Source of the DNA: Sphingomonas sp. RIT328
Lineage (GTDB): Bacteria; Pseudomonadota; Alphaproteobacteria; Sphingomonadales; Sphingomonadaceae
Length of the DNA stretch: 64,000 nt
Assembly (NCBI RefSeq): GCF_000632225.1
Contig: NZ_JFYV01000007.1
Location: forward strand, 1 to 64,000
Direction of reading: 5' to 3'
The translations under genes and the position numbers were made by a program. A model generated the notes under the pieces. That model saw nothing but the letters and a program-made list of their open reading frames with translations, was not told the DNA's origin and did no database searches. This document shows, in pieces, positions 43,108 through 52,649 of this stretch; within the stretch, counting starts at the first letter, position 1, and every line of letters begins with the position of its first letter.

Positions 43108-45762
43108 ATGACATCCCGATGGATTGCCGCGGCGATCGGCATGGCGATCGCCGTACCGGCGGCGGCGCAGGCCGATCGCGCCACCATGACGCTGGCGCAG
43201 GGCTGGCAATTCCAGCGCGGCGGCACGGTCGATCCTGCCGCGGCAGCGACGGCGGGCGGGGCATGGCAGCCGGTGTCGGTGCCGCATACGTGGAACCGCG
43301 TCGGCTATTATCTCCCCGATCCGCAGCAGCATCGCAATCACGCCGATACGGTCGACAAATATCAGGGCGTCGGCTGGTACCGGCTGAGCTTCACCCCCGA
43401 TGCCGCCTTCGCCGGCCGCCGCGCCTGGTTGCAGTTCGACGCGGCGAGCCGCACCGCCGAGGTCTGGCTCAACGGCCGGCGGCTCGGCGCGCATCGCGGC
43501 GGCTTTTCGCGCTTCCGCCTCGACGCGACCGACGCGCTGCGTGCCGGCGAGACGAACGTGCTGCTGGTCAAGGTCGACAACAGCCAGCCCGAGCCCGGCT
43601 CGGCGACCGCCGACGTGCTGCCGCTGGCCGGCGACTTCTTCGTCCATGGCGGGCTCTACCGCCCGGTCAGCCTGATCGCCACCGACCCGGTCCATATCGA
43701 CATGATGGAGGACGGCGGCAGCGGCATCCTCGCCGCCATCCGCGCGATCACCCCCGCCGGCGCGACGATCGACGTGCGCGTCCGCGTTCGCAACGATCGC
43801 GCCCGCCGGCAGGATGCCGTCACCACCGTCCGCCTGCTCGATGCCGACGGCCGGACGGTGGCGCGCGCGACGCGCCGCGCCGGGCTCGCCGGCCATGCCA
43901 CCGCGGCGGTCGCGCAGTCGCTCGCGGTCGCCGATCCGCATCTGTGGAACGGCGTCGCCGATCCCTATCTCCACCGGCTGGTGGTGGAGGTCACCACCCC
44001 GTCGGGCGCGGTGCTCGACCGGGTCGAGCAAGCCTTCGGCATCCGCGAGCTGCGCGCCGATCCGCAGCGGGGCTTCCTGCTCAACGGCAAGCCGCTGCGC
44101 CTGCACGGCGTCGGCTATCACCAGGATCGCGAGGGCAAGGGCTGGGCGATCAGCGACGCCGATGTCGAACAGGATGTCGCGATCATGCGCGAGATGGGGG
44201 TCAATACGATCCGCCTGACGCATTACCAGCACGGCCAGACGATCCACGACCTCGCCGACCGGTACGGCCTGATCGTCTGGGACGAGATCCCGCTCGTCTC
44301 GAAATGGACGCTCGGCAACGATCTGGTCGCCACCGACGCGCTGCGCGCCGACGCGCGCCAGCAGCTGCGCGAACTGATCCTTCAGAATGCCAACCACGCC
44401 TCGGTGGTCAGCTGGGGCATCGCCAACGAGGTCGATTTCGGCAAGTCGATCCCGGCGTTCATCACCACCCGCGACGGTGCTGCGCCCGATCCGCTGCCGC
44501 TGCTGCGCGAACTCGACGCGCTCGCCAAAGCGGAGGATCCGTCGCGCGCCACCGCGCTCGCCACCTGCTGCGAGCGCAATATCGGTCCCACCTCCGACGT
44601 GCCGATCACCGCGGTGGCGGCCGATCTCGGCGGGGCGAACCGCTATTTCGGCTGGTATTACGGCAAGCCGGCGGACCTCGGCCCGCACCTCGACGAACTG
44701 CACGCCAAGCGACCGGCGCAGCCGCTCTCGGTCACCGAATATGGCGCGGGCGGCGCGACGACGATCCACACCGATGATCCGCTCGGCGGGCCGATCGATG
44801 CGCGCGGCCACGACCAGCCCGAGGAATATGAAAGCTACATCCACGAACAGGCCTGGGCGACGCTGGCGCGCAAGCCGTATCTGTGGGCGAGCTGGCTGTG
44901 GAATTCGTTCGACTTCGCGACGACGGTGCGGCGCGAGGGCGATGCGGTCGACATCAACACCAAGGGCCTCGTCACCTACGACCGGCAGATCCGCAAGGAC
45001 GCTTATTATTTCTACAAGGCGAACTGGACCGAGACGCCGACCGTCCATATCAACGGCCGCCGCTACGTCGACCGCGCCTATCGCGTCACCGACGTGCACG
45101 TCTACAGCAACGCCCCGCGCACCGAGCTCAGCGTCAACGGGCGGGTCGTCGGCACGATGAGCGATTGCGCGGAGCGGATCTGCGTCTGGCGCGATGTCGC
45201 GCTCACCGCCGGCGCCAATCGCGTCGTCGCGCGCGGCCTGTTCGCGGGCGGGGCGCAGGACGATCGCGTCGACTGGCAGCTGTCGCCCGACGCGGCGCAG
45301 GCGGTGCGGATCGACAGCGGTGCGCTCGTCGCGCCGCAGGTCGCCGGCAAACGCTTCGGTTCCGATGCCTTTTTCGACGGCGGCACCGCGGGCAGCGTCA
45401 ACCCCGCCGCCGGCTATGGCCCGCCGCCGCCGAGGAAGGTGGTGACCGGCACCGCGGGCGGGGTCGTCGCTGAAACCTATCGTCAGGGTCGTTTCGGCTA
45501 TCGCATCCCGCTCGCCAACGGCCGCTATGCGCTCGACCTCACCTTCGTCGAGCCGTCGCTCGCGGCGGGGGCGCGCCAGTTCGACGTCACCGTCAACGGC
45601 CGCCGGGTCATCGCCGCGCTCGACGTGGCGGCGGCAGCCGGCGGGCCGTTGCGGGCGATCACCCGGCGCGTGCCGGTCGAGGTCGGCGACGGCGTGCTTG
45701 ACGTGCGCTTCGTGCCGGTAAAGGGCGAGGCGATCGTATCCGCGCTGGAGATTTCGCGATGA
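43108..45762 (+). CDS. Glycoside hydrolase family 2 with malectin-like C-terminus, exported
   Basis: 884 aa. A signal peptide ends near AAAQA. The GH2 sugar-binding domain (about 30-190), immunoglobulin-like domain (about 200-310) and TIM barrel (about 315-610) follow. Acid/base Glu441 lies in IANEVDFG and nucleophile Glu544 in VTEYGAG. A further Ig-like region and a malectin-type carbohydrate-binding domain (about 740-884; ARQFDVTVNGRRV) end the protein. It probably acts on beta-galactosides or beta-glucuronides of plant origin. The adjacent ACS-family transporter makes glucuronide a good guess. GAGGAG precedes ATG 43108. Confidence 0.9.
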   Translation: MTSRWIAAAIGMAIAVPAAAQADRATMTLAQGWQFQRGGTVDPAAAATAGGAWQPVSVPHTWNRVGYYLPDPQQHRNHADTVDKYQGVGWYRLSFTPDAAFAGRRAWLQFDAASRTAEVWLNGRRLGAHRGGFSRFRLDATDALRAGETNVLLVKVDNSQPEPGSATADVLPLAGDFFVHGGLYRPVSLIATDPVHIDMMEDGGSGILAAIRAITPAGATIDVRVRVRNDRARRQDAVTTVRLLDADGRTVARATRRAGLAGHATAAVAQSLAVADPHLWNGVADPYLHRLVVEVTTPSGAVLDRVEQAFGIRELRADPQRGFLLNGKPLRLHGVGYHQDREGKGWAISDADVEQDVAIMREMGVNTIRLTHYQHGQTIHDLADRYGLIVWDEIPLVSKWTLGNDLVATDALRADARQQLRELILQNANHASVVSWGIANEVDFGKSIPAFITTRDGAAPDPLPLLRELDALAKAEDPSRATALATCCERNIGPTSDVPITAVAADLGGANRYFGWYYGKPADLGPHLDELHAKRPAQPLSVTEYGAGGATTIHTDDPLGGPIDARGHDQPEEYESYIHEQAWATLARKPYLWASWLWNSFDFATTVRREGDAVDINTKGLVTYDRQIRKDAYYFYKANWTETPTVHINGRRYVDRAYRVTDVHVYSNAPRTELSVNGRVVGTMSDCAERICVWRDVALTAGANRVVARGLFAGGAQDDRVDWQLSPDAAQAVRIDSGALVAPQVAGKRFGSDAFFDGGTAGSVNPAAGYGPPPPRKVVTGTAGGVVAETYRQGRFGYRIPLANGRYALDLTFVEPSLAAGARQFDVTVNGRRVIAALDVAAAAGGPLRAITRRVPVEVGDGVLDVRFVPVKGEAIVSALEISR

Positions 45763-45812
45763 CCGCAGACGTCACCCGAGCCACCGCCTCGGCCGCGGCA
45801 TCGTCGCGATGA
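45759..45812 (+). CDS. 17-residue relay reading frame between GH2 and transporter
   Basis: ATG at 45759 overlaps the GH2 stop (ATGA). The 17-codon frame (MTADVTRATASAAASSR) ends in a TGA that overlaps the transporter ATG at 45809 (ATGA again). The transporter has no clear ribosome site of its own, so this mini-frame may carry ribosomes across by reinitiation. The peptide itself is unlikely to have a function. Confidence 0.4.
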   Translation: MTADVTRATASAAASSR

Positions 45813-47071
45813 CCGGACAGGCGCGCGGGTGGCGCGCGATACCACTGCGCTGGCGCCTGATCGCGCTCGTCACCTTGGGGACGATCCTCAACTATCTCGC
45901 GCGGTCGACGCTGTCGGTCGCGGCACCGCAGCTCAAAACCGAATTCGGCATGACGACCGAGGATTACAGCTGGGTCGTGCTCGCCTTCCAGGCGAGCTAC
46001 ACGGTGATGCAGACGGTGGCGGGCAGCGTGCTCGACCTGCTCGGCACGCGGCTCGGCTTCTTCCTGTTCGCGGTCGGCTGGGCGCTCGCCAACATGGCGC
46101 ATGCGCTGGCGACCGGCTGGCCGAGCCTCGCCGCCTTCCGCGCCTTGCTCGGCGCGAGCGAGGCGGCGGCGATTCCGGCGGGGGCGAAGGCGGTGTCCGA
46201 ATGGTTTCCGCCGCGCGAACGGCCGCTCGCCACCAGCGTGTTCCAGATGGGCACGAGTGTCGGCAATATGGTGGCGCCGCCGCTCGTCGCCTTCTGCATA
46301 CTGGCGTTCGACTGGCAGGCCGCCTTCGTGGTCACCGGCGGGCTGAGCCTCGCCTGGGCGCTGCTCTGGTATTGGGGCTATCGCAGCCCGGCGGACCATC
46401 CTGCACTCGGCGAGGCGGAGCGTGCCACGCTGGCGGCGGCACAGACCGAGGACGTCGGCGACAAGCCGGCGACGCGCGCCGACCTGCTGCGCAGCCGCAG
46501 CTTCTGGGGAATCGCCATCCCGCGCTTCCTCGCCGAACCGGCGTGGCAGACGTTCAACTTCTTCATCCCGCTGTATCTCGTCTCGGTCTGGCACCTCGAT
46601 CTCAAGAGCATCGCGCTCTGGGCGTGGATGCCGTTCCTCGCCGCCGATTTCGGCAGCCTCGCGGCGGGGCTGCTCCCCGGCTGGCTGATGCGGCGCGGCG
46701 TGCCGCTGGTCGCCTCGCGCAAGATCACGATGACCGTCGGCGCCGCCTGCATGATCGGGCCGGCGTGCATCGGCCTCGCCGCAACGCCCGGCATGGCGAT
46801 CCTGCTGTTCTGCGTCGGCGGTTTCGCGCATCAGATGCTCAGCGGCGCGCTCATCACCCTGTGCGCCGACATGTTCGACAGCCGCACCGTCGGCACCGCG
46901 AGCGGCATGGCGGGCACCTCGGCCTGGGTCGGCGGCATGCTGTTCACGCTGCTGATCGGGCAGAGCGCCGACGCCTTCGGCTACGATCCGCTGTTCGCGG
47001 CGCTCGCTGCGCTCGACCTCGCCGCCGCCGCGGTGCTGTGGAGCCTGTTGCGCGCGGCGCGGCGGGGGTGA
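45809..47071 (+). CDS. MFS transporter, ACS (hexuronate/anion:cation symporter) family
   Basis: 420 aa with about 12 hydrophobic segments. ACS-family marks are the start LGTILNYLARSTLSVAAPQL, the RALLGASEAAAIPAGAKAVSEWFPPRERP loop (split here by family convention), and GTSVGNMVAPPLV. ExuT-like members import hexuronates and related organic anions with protons. Placed directly after an exported GH2, it could take up the released sugar acid. ATG 45809 is coupled to the upstream 17-codon frame. It is the last gene of the plus-strand block and converges on the hydrolase gene at 47109. Confidence 0.88.
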   Translation: MTGQARGWRAIPLRWRLIALVTLGTILNYLARSTLSVAAPQLKTEFGMTTEDYSWVVLAFQASYTVMQTVAGSVLDLLGTRLGFFLFAVGWALANMAHALATGWPSLAAFRALLGASEAAAIPAGAKAVSEWFPPRERPLATSVFQMGTSVGNMVAPPLVAFCILAFDWQAAFVVTGGLSLAWALLWYWGYRSPADHPALGEAERATLAAAQTEDVGDKPATRADLLRSRSFWGIAIPRFLAEPAWQTFNFFIPLYLVSVWHLDLKSIALWAWMPFLAADFGSLAAGLLPGWLMRRGVPLVASRKITMTVGAACMIGPACIGLAATPGMAILLFCVGGFAHQMLSGALITLCADMFDSRTVGTASGMAGTSAWVGGMLFTLLIGQSADAFGYDPLFAALAALDLAAAAVLWSLLRAARRG

Positions 47072-47108
47072 GGGACGCGGCACGCGGCGGCCGGACGCGG
47101 CTCGGCCC

Positions 47109-48245
47109 TCAGGGTTGCAGCCAGGTCAGCGCGTCGAACTCGCGGGCGAAGCGGACGCGCGCCGCACGGCCATAGACGCGCTGGCCGCCGGCGCCGTTGG
47201 TCAGCACGACGAGGCTGGTGCCGGCGCTCAGATCGGTGACGAACAGGTTGCAGACGCCGTCGTTCTGCCCCCAATGCCAGGCGAAGCGCCGCGCGCCCGC
47301 CTGTTCGAGGCCCCAGCCCAGCCCCCAGGAGAGCGCGCCCGCGACGCGCACGGTCGGCGTGTTCATCGCCGGGAAGCGGCGCGCGAAGCGGAGGAAGCGG
47401 GCATAGTCGCCCGCGGTGGTCCACAGGCCGGCGGCCATGTTCGGTATCAGGAAGAGCGGCAAGGCCGGCTTGCCGAGCGCCTGCGCCGCAGCGACCCTGT
47501 CCGCCTCCGTCCAGCGTTCGACGGATCGCGCGGGCCCCGCGTCGCGCGCCGTGCGGAAGGCGGCAGGGCCCTTGTCCGTCATCACCGCGCCGCCGGCATC
47601 ATGCGGCCAGGCGACCGCGCCACCGTCGCCGATCCAGCCGTAGCCGCTCCGCGTCATCCCCGCCGGCACCAGCACCAGCCGGCGGACCAGCGCGGCGGCA
47701 CTCTCGCCGGTGATCGTCTCGGCCAGCCGGGCGAGCAGCGCATAGCCTTCGCCCGAATAACGGAACGCCGATCCGGGCGTGAAGCTGCTGACGAGGTCGC
47801 CGGGCTCGGTGCGCCAGTTGAGCAGGCCACCGGCATGGGCGAGCAGATGACGCGGGGTGACGGCGCGGGTCGCGGCGTCGCGGGTGAAGGGGATATGCGC
47901 GACGACGGGTGCGTCGAGATCGATCCGGCCTTCGGCGACGAGCGCGTGGATCGCTGCGGCGAGCACGGGCTTGGACAGCGACGCCGCCTCGAACACCGTG
48001 TCGACGGTGGCCGGGGTGACGCCCGCCCTGGCGTCGCCCTCCGCATGGCTGTCGATCCGGTCACCGTCGAGCAAAGCCCAGCTCGCACCCGGCACATCGG
48101 CCAATGTCATCCACGGCTTGAGGAGGAACGGCGGCGGTACGGCGCCGTGTGCCGATGCCGGTTCCGGGGCCGGCGCGACCGTCGCGGCGAGGCCGCCGGC
48201 AAGCACAAGGCGGCGTGTCGGCGGGCGCGTGGAGCGGTCGGTCAT
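47109..48245 (-). CDS. Serine hydrolase, class C beta-lactamase / esterase family, exported
   Basis: 378 aa. The N-terminus has TRRLVLAGGLAATVAPAP, a Tat-like signal. The catalytic SxxK is SLSK, the second motif is YSGEGY (Tyr at the YxN position, Asn replaced by Gly) and the third is HWGQNDG. The family includes esterases, D-aminopeptidases and true AmpC; the altered YxN argues for an esterase or peptidase over a lactamase. It stands between the transporter gene (convergent) and the efflux operon. Confidence 0.85.
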   Translation of the reverse strand: MTDRSTRPPTRRLVLAGGLAATVAPAPEPASAHGAVPPPFLLKPWMTLADVPGASWALLDGDRIDSHAEGDARAGVTPATVDTVFEAASLSKPVLAAAIHALVAEGRIDLDAPVVAHIPFTRDAATRAVTPRHLLAHAGGLLNWRTEPGDLVSSFTPGSAFRYSGEGYALLARLAETITGESAAALVRRLVLVPAGMTRSGYGWIGDGGAVAWPHDAGGAVMTDKGPAAFRTARDAGPARSVERWTEADRVAAAQALGKPALPLFLIPNMAAGLWTTAGDYARFLRFARRFPAMNTPTVRVAGALSWGLGWGLEQAGARRFAWHWGQNDGVCNLFVTDLSAGTSLVVLTNGAGGQRVYGRAARVRFAREFDALTWLQP

Positions 48246-48348
48246 CCGCCGGCGCTACCGCACGCCGCCCACTTTGCAAGAGCCGGCGTCGCTCGGGCGT
48301 AGCGCGACGGAGACGGCGCCGGTGCAGCCGATCCGCCCGCGGGGCCGG

Positions 48349-49803
48349 TTACGGCGCAGGAGCCGGCGCCGGTGCGATCCATCCCCCCGCGGTCGCGACG
48401 TACAGGCGGGCGACGTTGAGGAACTGCCGCGTCCGTGCGACGACGAGGCCGTTGCTGGCGCGCTGGTAGAGGCGTTCGGTCTCCAGCACCTGGAGGATGC
48501 CCGAATTGCCGACCTCGAAGCTGCGCCGCGACAGGTGGCGCGAGCGTTCGGCGACTGCGACCGACGCCTGCTGGTCGGCGACCGAGCGGGTGTCGTTCCG
48601 CATCGCCGAGAGCAGATCGGCGACCTGGCTGAACGCGACCAGCACCGTCTGTTCGTAGCGCGCCTGGCTGGCGCGGGCCCGGTCGACCGCCGCCGCGCGC
48701 TCGGCCTTCAACGTGCCGCCGTGGAAGATCGGCGCGGTCAGGCCAGCGAACAAATCGTAGCCGCGGAAGGCGTTCCTGACGAGGTCACCGACCGCCGGGG
48801 CGCCCTGCGTCAGCGTCGCGCCCAGGGTGATGTCGGGATAGAGGCGCGCGGTGGCGACGCCGATCGCCGCGGTGGCGGCGTGCAACTGCGCCTCCGCCTG
48901 GAGGATGTCGGGGCGGCGGTGGACCAGCGCGGACGGCAGCGCCACCGGGATCGTCGCCGGCAGCGTCAGCCGGTCGAGCCCGACGTCGGTGGGCGGCAGC
49001 GTGTCGGGCGTGGTGCCGATGAGGGTGGCGAGCAGGTGCCGCGCTTCCGCGAGCTGCTGGTCGAGCTGCGGCAGGTCGCCGCGGTCGGCGGCATATTGGC
49101 TCTGCGCGTTGAGCACCTCGACCAAAGTGCCCTCGCCGCCGGCGCGGCGCTTCTGCGTCAGGTCGACGTTGCGCTGGTCGTCGGCGAGCAGCGCGCGGGC
49201 GGTGGCGATCTGCGCGTTGAGCGCGGCGATGGTCAGCACCTGATTGACCACCTGTCCCGCGATCGAGAGATGCGCCGCCTCGGTCTGGCGCTGCTGCGCC
49301 TCGGCTTGCGCGGCGCTCTGCTCGACGCTGCGGCGCAGGCCGCCGAACAGGTCGAGGTCGTAGCTGACGCCGCCGCCGACGGTGTAGAGGTTGAATTCCG
49401 GATTGCCGCCGGGGGCGAGCGGATTGCTGCCGGAGAAGCCGAAGGCGGCGAGGTTGACCTGCTGCTGGTCGGCGCGGGCATTGGCGTCGACCTGCGGCAG
49501 GCGGCGGCCGGCGATGGCGCGGACCTCGTCGCGGCTGGCGGCGAGCGTCGCGTTGCTCGCGGCGAGGCTGCGGTTGTGCGCGATCGCCTGATCGACCAGT
49601 GCGTCGAGCTGCGGCGAGCCGAAGGCGGTCCACCACCGCTGCTCCGGCCCGTCGCCGAACGCGACGCGCGGCGGGGCCGCCTCGCCGGCGGGCTGGTAGC
49701 CGCTCGCGGCGGGGGCCTGCGGCCGCGCGAAATCGGGGCCGACGGTGCAGCCGGCGAGCGCGGCGGCCGCGACGGCGGTGAGGATCAGGGGGGCAACGCG
49801 CAT
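48349..49803 (-). CDS. Outer membrane efflux lipoprotein (NodT/OprM type)
   Basis: 484 aa. The lipoprotein signal has lipobox LAGC at residues 16-19 (then TVGPDFARPQAP), and the two TolC-type repeats contain long coiled-coil helices. It forms the outer-membrane channel of a tripartite efflux system. It is the third gene of a minus-strand operon, after the HlyD-type adaptor and the DHA2 pump, separated from the pump by 4 bp. The C-terminus ends in a Pro/Ala repeat (APAPAP). Confidence 0.92.
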   Translation of the reverse strand: MRVAPLILTAVAAAALAGCTVGPDFARPQAPAASGYQPAGEAAPPRVAFGDGPEQRWWTAFGSPQLDALVDQAIAHNRSLAASNATLAASRDEVRAIAGRRLPQVDANARADQQQVNLAAFGFSGSNPLAPGGNPEFNLYTVGGGVSYDLDLFGGLRRSVEQSAAQAEAQQRQTEAAHLSIAGQVVNQVLTIAALNAQIATARALLADDQRNVDLTQKRRAGGEGTLVEVLNAQSQYAADRGDLPQLDQQLAEARHLLATLIGTTPDTLPPTDVGLDRLTLPATIPVALPSALVHRRPDILQAEAQLHAATAAIGVATARLYPDITLGATLTQGAPAVGDLVRNAFRGYDLFAGLTAPIFHGGTLKAERAAAVDRARASQARYEQTVLVAFSQVADLLSAMRNDTRSVADQQASVAVAERSRHLSRRSFEVGNSGILQVLETERLYQRASNGLVVARTRQFLNVARLYVATAGGWIAPAPAPAP

Positions 49804-49807
49804 CGGA

Positions 49808-51325
49808 TCAGTCCATGTGGATCGTCGGGCCGTCGCCGCCGCCGGCGCGGGGGCGGCGCATCAGCAGCAGCAGCGGGATGACGGCGAGGGTGAGGATGAA
49901 GAGCAGCCAGAAGGCATCGACATAGGAGACCATCGCCGCCTGGCGCGTGATCTGCGCGTTGAGCATCGCGACCGCCGCCGGCGCGTCGAAGTCGAAGCCC
50001 GACGGCAGCAGCGGATTGTCCGGCCGCACGCCCTCGACCAGCCGCGCATGCACCGTCGCGCCGTTGCGGATGGTCAGCGCCTGCAGCATCGAGATGCCGA
50101 CCGCGGAGCCGATGTTGCGGGTCAGCGTGAACATCGCCGCGCCCTCGTTGCGGTAGCGCGCGTCGAGCGTCGCGAAGGCGATCGTGGTCAGCGGGACGAA
50201 GACCAGTCCGGTGCCGATGCCCTGGATGAAGCCCGAGACGATCACCAGCCGCTCGTTCATGCCGAGCGTGAAGCCCGACATGATGTGCAGCGAATAGGCC
50301 GCGATGGCGAAGCCGGCGAAGATCAGGATGCGCGCGTCGACCGTCTTGATCAGCCGGCCGACGACGATCATCGAGATCAGCGTACCGATACCGCGCGGCG
50401 CGGTGACCAGCCCGGTCAGCACGACCGGATAGCCCATCAGCGTCTCCAGCATCGTCGGCAGCAGCGCGAGCACGCCGAACAAGACGGTGCCGAGGAAGAA
50501 GCCGAAGATCGAGCCGGTCAGGAAGTTGCGGTCCTTGAACATGCCGATGTCGATGAACGGCCGGCGCGCGGTCAGCGTGTGGACGACGAACAGATAGCCG
50601 AAGAACAGGCCGAGCGCCGCCTCGAGGCAGATCTCGGTCGAGCTGAACCAGTCCTTGGTCTGGCCGCGGTCGAGCATCAGCTGGATCGAGCCGATCGCCA
50701 GCGCGAGCATCGCGAAGCCGAACAGGTCGAGCCGCGGCCGCATCGCATCCTTGGTCTCGATCAGGAATCCCGACAGGCCGGCGAAGGCGAGCGCGCCGAT
50801 CGGCAGGTTGATGTAGAAGACCCAGCGCCACGACAGATTGTCGGTCAGCCAGCCGCCGAGCGCCGGGCCGATGATCGGCCCCAGGATCGCGCCCATTCCC
50901 CACACCGCCATCGCCGGGCCGTGGCGTTCGGGCGGGTTGATGTCGAGCAGGATCGCCTGGCTCATCGGCACCAGCGCCGCGCCGAACACGCCCTGCAACA
51001 GGCGGAAGCCGACCAGCTCGCCGAGGCTGTTGGCGATGCCGCACAGGCCGGAGACCGCGGTGAAGCCGACGATCGACCACAGCATCAGCCGCTTGCGCCC
51101 GAACCGCCCGGCCAGCCAGCCGGTCAGCGGGGTCATGATCGCGGCGGCGACGATGTAGGAGGTGAGCACCCAGGTGATCTCCTCGCCCGAGGCGGAGACG
51201 CTGCCCTGGATATGCGGCAGCGCGACGTTGGCGATCGTGCTGTCGAGCGAGTTCATCACCGTCGCCGCCATCACCGCGGCGGTGATGAAGCGTCGCGAGA
51301 CCGGATCCGGATAGGCGCCGGTCAT
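49808..51325 (-). CDS. emrB: DHA2 family drug:proton antiporter (EmrB type)
   Basis: 505 aa, 14-span major facilitator. Features are the start NSLDSTIANVALPHIQGSV, motif A GWLAGRFGRKRLM and motif C GAILGPIIGPALGGWL. It pumps hydrophobic compounds through the adaptor and outer-membrane channel. The symbol follows the family; the specific substrates are unknown. The start overlaps the adaptor gene by 4 bp. The operon (adaptor, pump, channel) is divergent from a MarR gene that probably represses it. Confidence 0.92.
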   Translation of the reverse strand: MTGAYPDPVSRRFITAAVMAATVMNSLDSTIANVALPHIQGSVSASGEEITWVLTSYIVAAAIMTPLTGWLAGRFGRKRLMLWSIVGFTAVSGLCGIANSLGELVGFRLLQGVFGAALVPMSQAILLDINPPERHGPAMAVWGMGAILGPIIGPALGGWLTDNLSWRWVFYINLPIGALAFAGLSGFLIETKDAMRPRLDLFGFAMLALAIGSIQLMLDRGQTKDWFSSTEICLEAALGLFFGYLFVVHTLTARRPFIDIGMFKDRNFLTGSIFGFFLGTVLFGVLALLPTMLETLMGYPVVLTGLVTAPRGIGTLISMIVVGRLIKTVDARILIFAGFAIAAYSLHIMSGFTLGMNERLVIVSGFIQGIGTGLVFVPLTTIAFATLDARYRNEGAAMFTLTRNIGSAVGISMLQALTIRNGATVHARLVEGVRPDNPLLPSGFDFDAPAAVAMLNAQITRQAAMVSYVDAFWLLFILTLAVIPLLLLMRRPRAGGGDGPTIHMD

Positions 51326-52464
51326 CGTGATGTGGCGTCACCGCCGAACAGGTGGCGGCGATGGCCGGTGTCGACCTCGACCTCGACGCTGAGCCCGGCG
51401 TGCAGCGGCACGCCCTGCGGCAGGCGGTCGATGCTGAATTCGACCGGCAGGCGCTGGACGACCTTGACCCAATTGCCCGTCGCATTCTCCGCCGGCAGCA
51501 GCGCGAAGCTGTTGCCGGTGCCGGGGCTGAAGCTGGTCAGCCGGCCGGTCAGTTCCAGATCGGGGAAGGCGTCGACGTGGAAGGTGGCGCGCTGGCCGAC
51601 GCGCATGTGGTTGAGCTGGTCCTCCTTGAAATTGCCCTCGACCCACAGGCGCGTGCCGGCGAGCGTGAACACCGGCTTGGCGGCGGTGACGTAGCTGCCG
51701 CGCTGGAGCTGGTCGACCTTGGTGACGATGCCGTCCTGCGCGGCGCGCACCACGGTGTAGCCAAGGTTGAGGCGGGCGCGTTCCAGCGCCGCCTCGGCCC
51801 GCTGCACCGCCGGTTGCGCCGCGGTCGGCGCGTCGACGCTGCCGGTCAGCGTCGCGGCGACGCCGGCGTTCTGCTGGACCGAGGTCTGGATCTGCTGGCG
51901 CGCGGTCTGCGCGGCGAGCACCGCCTGATCGTACTGGTTCTGCGACGAGATGCCCTCGGCGAGCAGCGACTTCTGCCGCGCCGCCTCGCGCTCCGCATAG
52001 GCGAGCCGCGCGCGCGCGGCGGCGAGGCCGGCCTCGCCGCCGCGGTAATTGGCGCGCAGCGACGACACCTGCGTGCGGGCGTTGGCGAGCTCCGCCGCCG
52101 CCTCGTCGACCACGGCCTGGAAGGGAGCGGGGTCGATGCGGAACAGCACGTCGCCGGCGCGGACCTGCTGGTTGTTGTGCACCATCACCGCGACCACCGG
52201 CCCGCTGACGCTGGCGGCGACCGGTACGAGGCCCGCCTGGAGATAGCCGTTGTCGGTCGACTGGTAGCGACCGCCGCTCAGATAGAAGAACAGGCCGACC
52301 GCGATGGCGACGATCGGCGCGGCGAGCAGCAGCGGCAGGCGCAGCCGGCTGCGCCGGGTGGGCGTCGGATCGGCCGCCTGCACGACGGGGGCGGGATCGG
52401 TGACCGGGGGCGCTTCCTCGAGCGCGGTCGGATCGGGGCGATGATCGGGGTCGTCCAGGCTCAT
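51322..52464 (-). CDS. emrA: HlyD/EmrA family membrane fusion protein
   Basis: 380 aa periplasmic adaptor. An N-terminal cytoplasmic segment of about 45 residues leads to one membrane span (LPLLLAAPIVAIAVGLFFYL). The lipoyl-like half (DNGYLQAGLVPVAASVSGPV, then VMVHNNQQVRAGDVLFRIDP), a long coiled-coil hairpin (about 120-215) and the second lipoyl/barrel half (GIVTKVDQLQRGSYV) follow. It links the DHA2 pump to the outer-membrane channel. It is the first gene of the efflux operon; GAGGT lies before ATG 52464. Confidence 0.92.
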   Translation of the reverse strand: MSLDDPDHRPDPTALEEAPPVTDPAPVVQAADPTPTRRSRLRLPLLLAAPIVAIAVGLFFYLSGGRYQSTDNGYLQAGLVPVAASVSGPVVAVMVHNNQQVRAGDVLFRIDPAPFQAVVDEAAAELANARTQVSSLRANYRGGEAGLAAARARLAYAEREAARQKSLLAEGISSQNQYDQAVLAAQTARQQIQTSVQQNAGVAATLTGSVDAPTAAQPAVQRAEAALERARLNLGYTVVRAAQDGIVTKVDQLQRGSYVTAAKPVFTLAGTRLWVEGNFKEDQLNHMRVGQRATFHVDAFPDLELTGRLTSFSPGTGNSFALLPAENATGNWVKVVQRLPVEFSIDRLPQGVPLHAGLSVEVEVDTGHRRHLFGGDATSR

Positions 52465-52649
52465 GATACCTCACGGATCCGGGGACACGCCCCGATGATC
52501 TCGAATAACGCAAGCGCCGGTGGACCCGATGGGAATGGAAAGCAACCTGATTATGAGGCAGCTTACAGATAAGTTACATTGACCTTTTGCCCCGCTCCCG
52601 CAAAGCGCTGACATCATTGTCGCCAGCGGTATAGGAGGCCGACACCGCC
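52465..52649. promoter_or_regulatory. Divergent efflux/MarR control region
   Basis: 185 bp. An AT-rich core at 52540-52590 contains the repeat TTACA at 52563-52567 and 52574-52578 and the short dyad CTTA-CAGA-TAAG. A -35-like TTGACC is at 52579-52584, pointing toward marR. A CATAAT box on the minus strand (52551-52556) could serve the efflux operon. A MarR dimer site here is likely but its exact bounds cannot be fixed. Confidence 0.4.
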
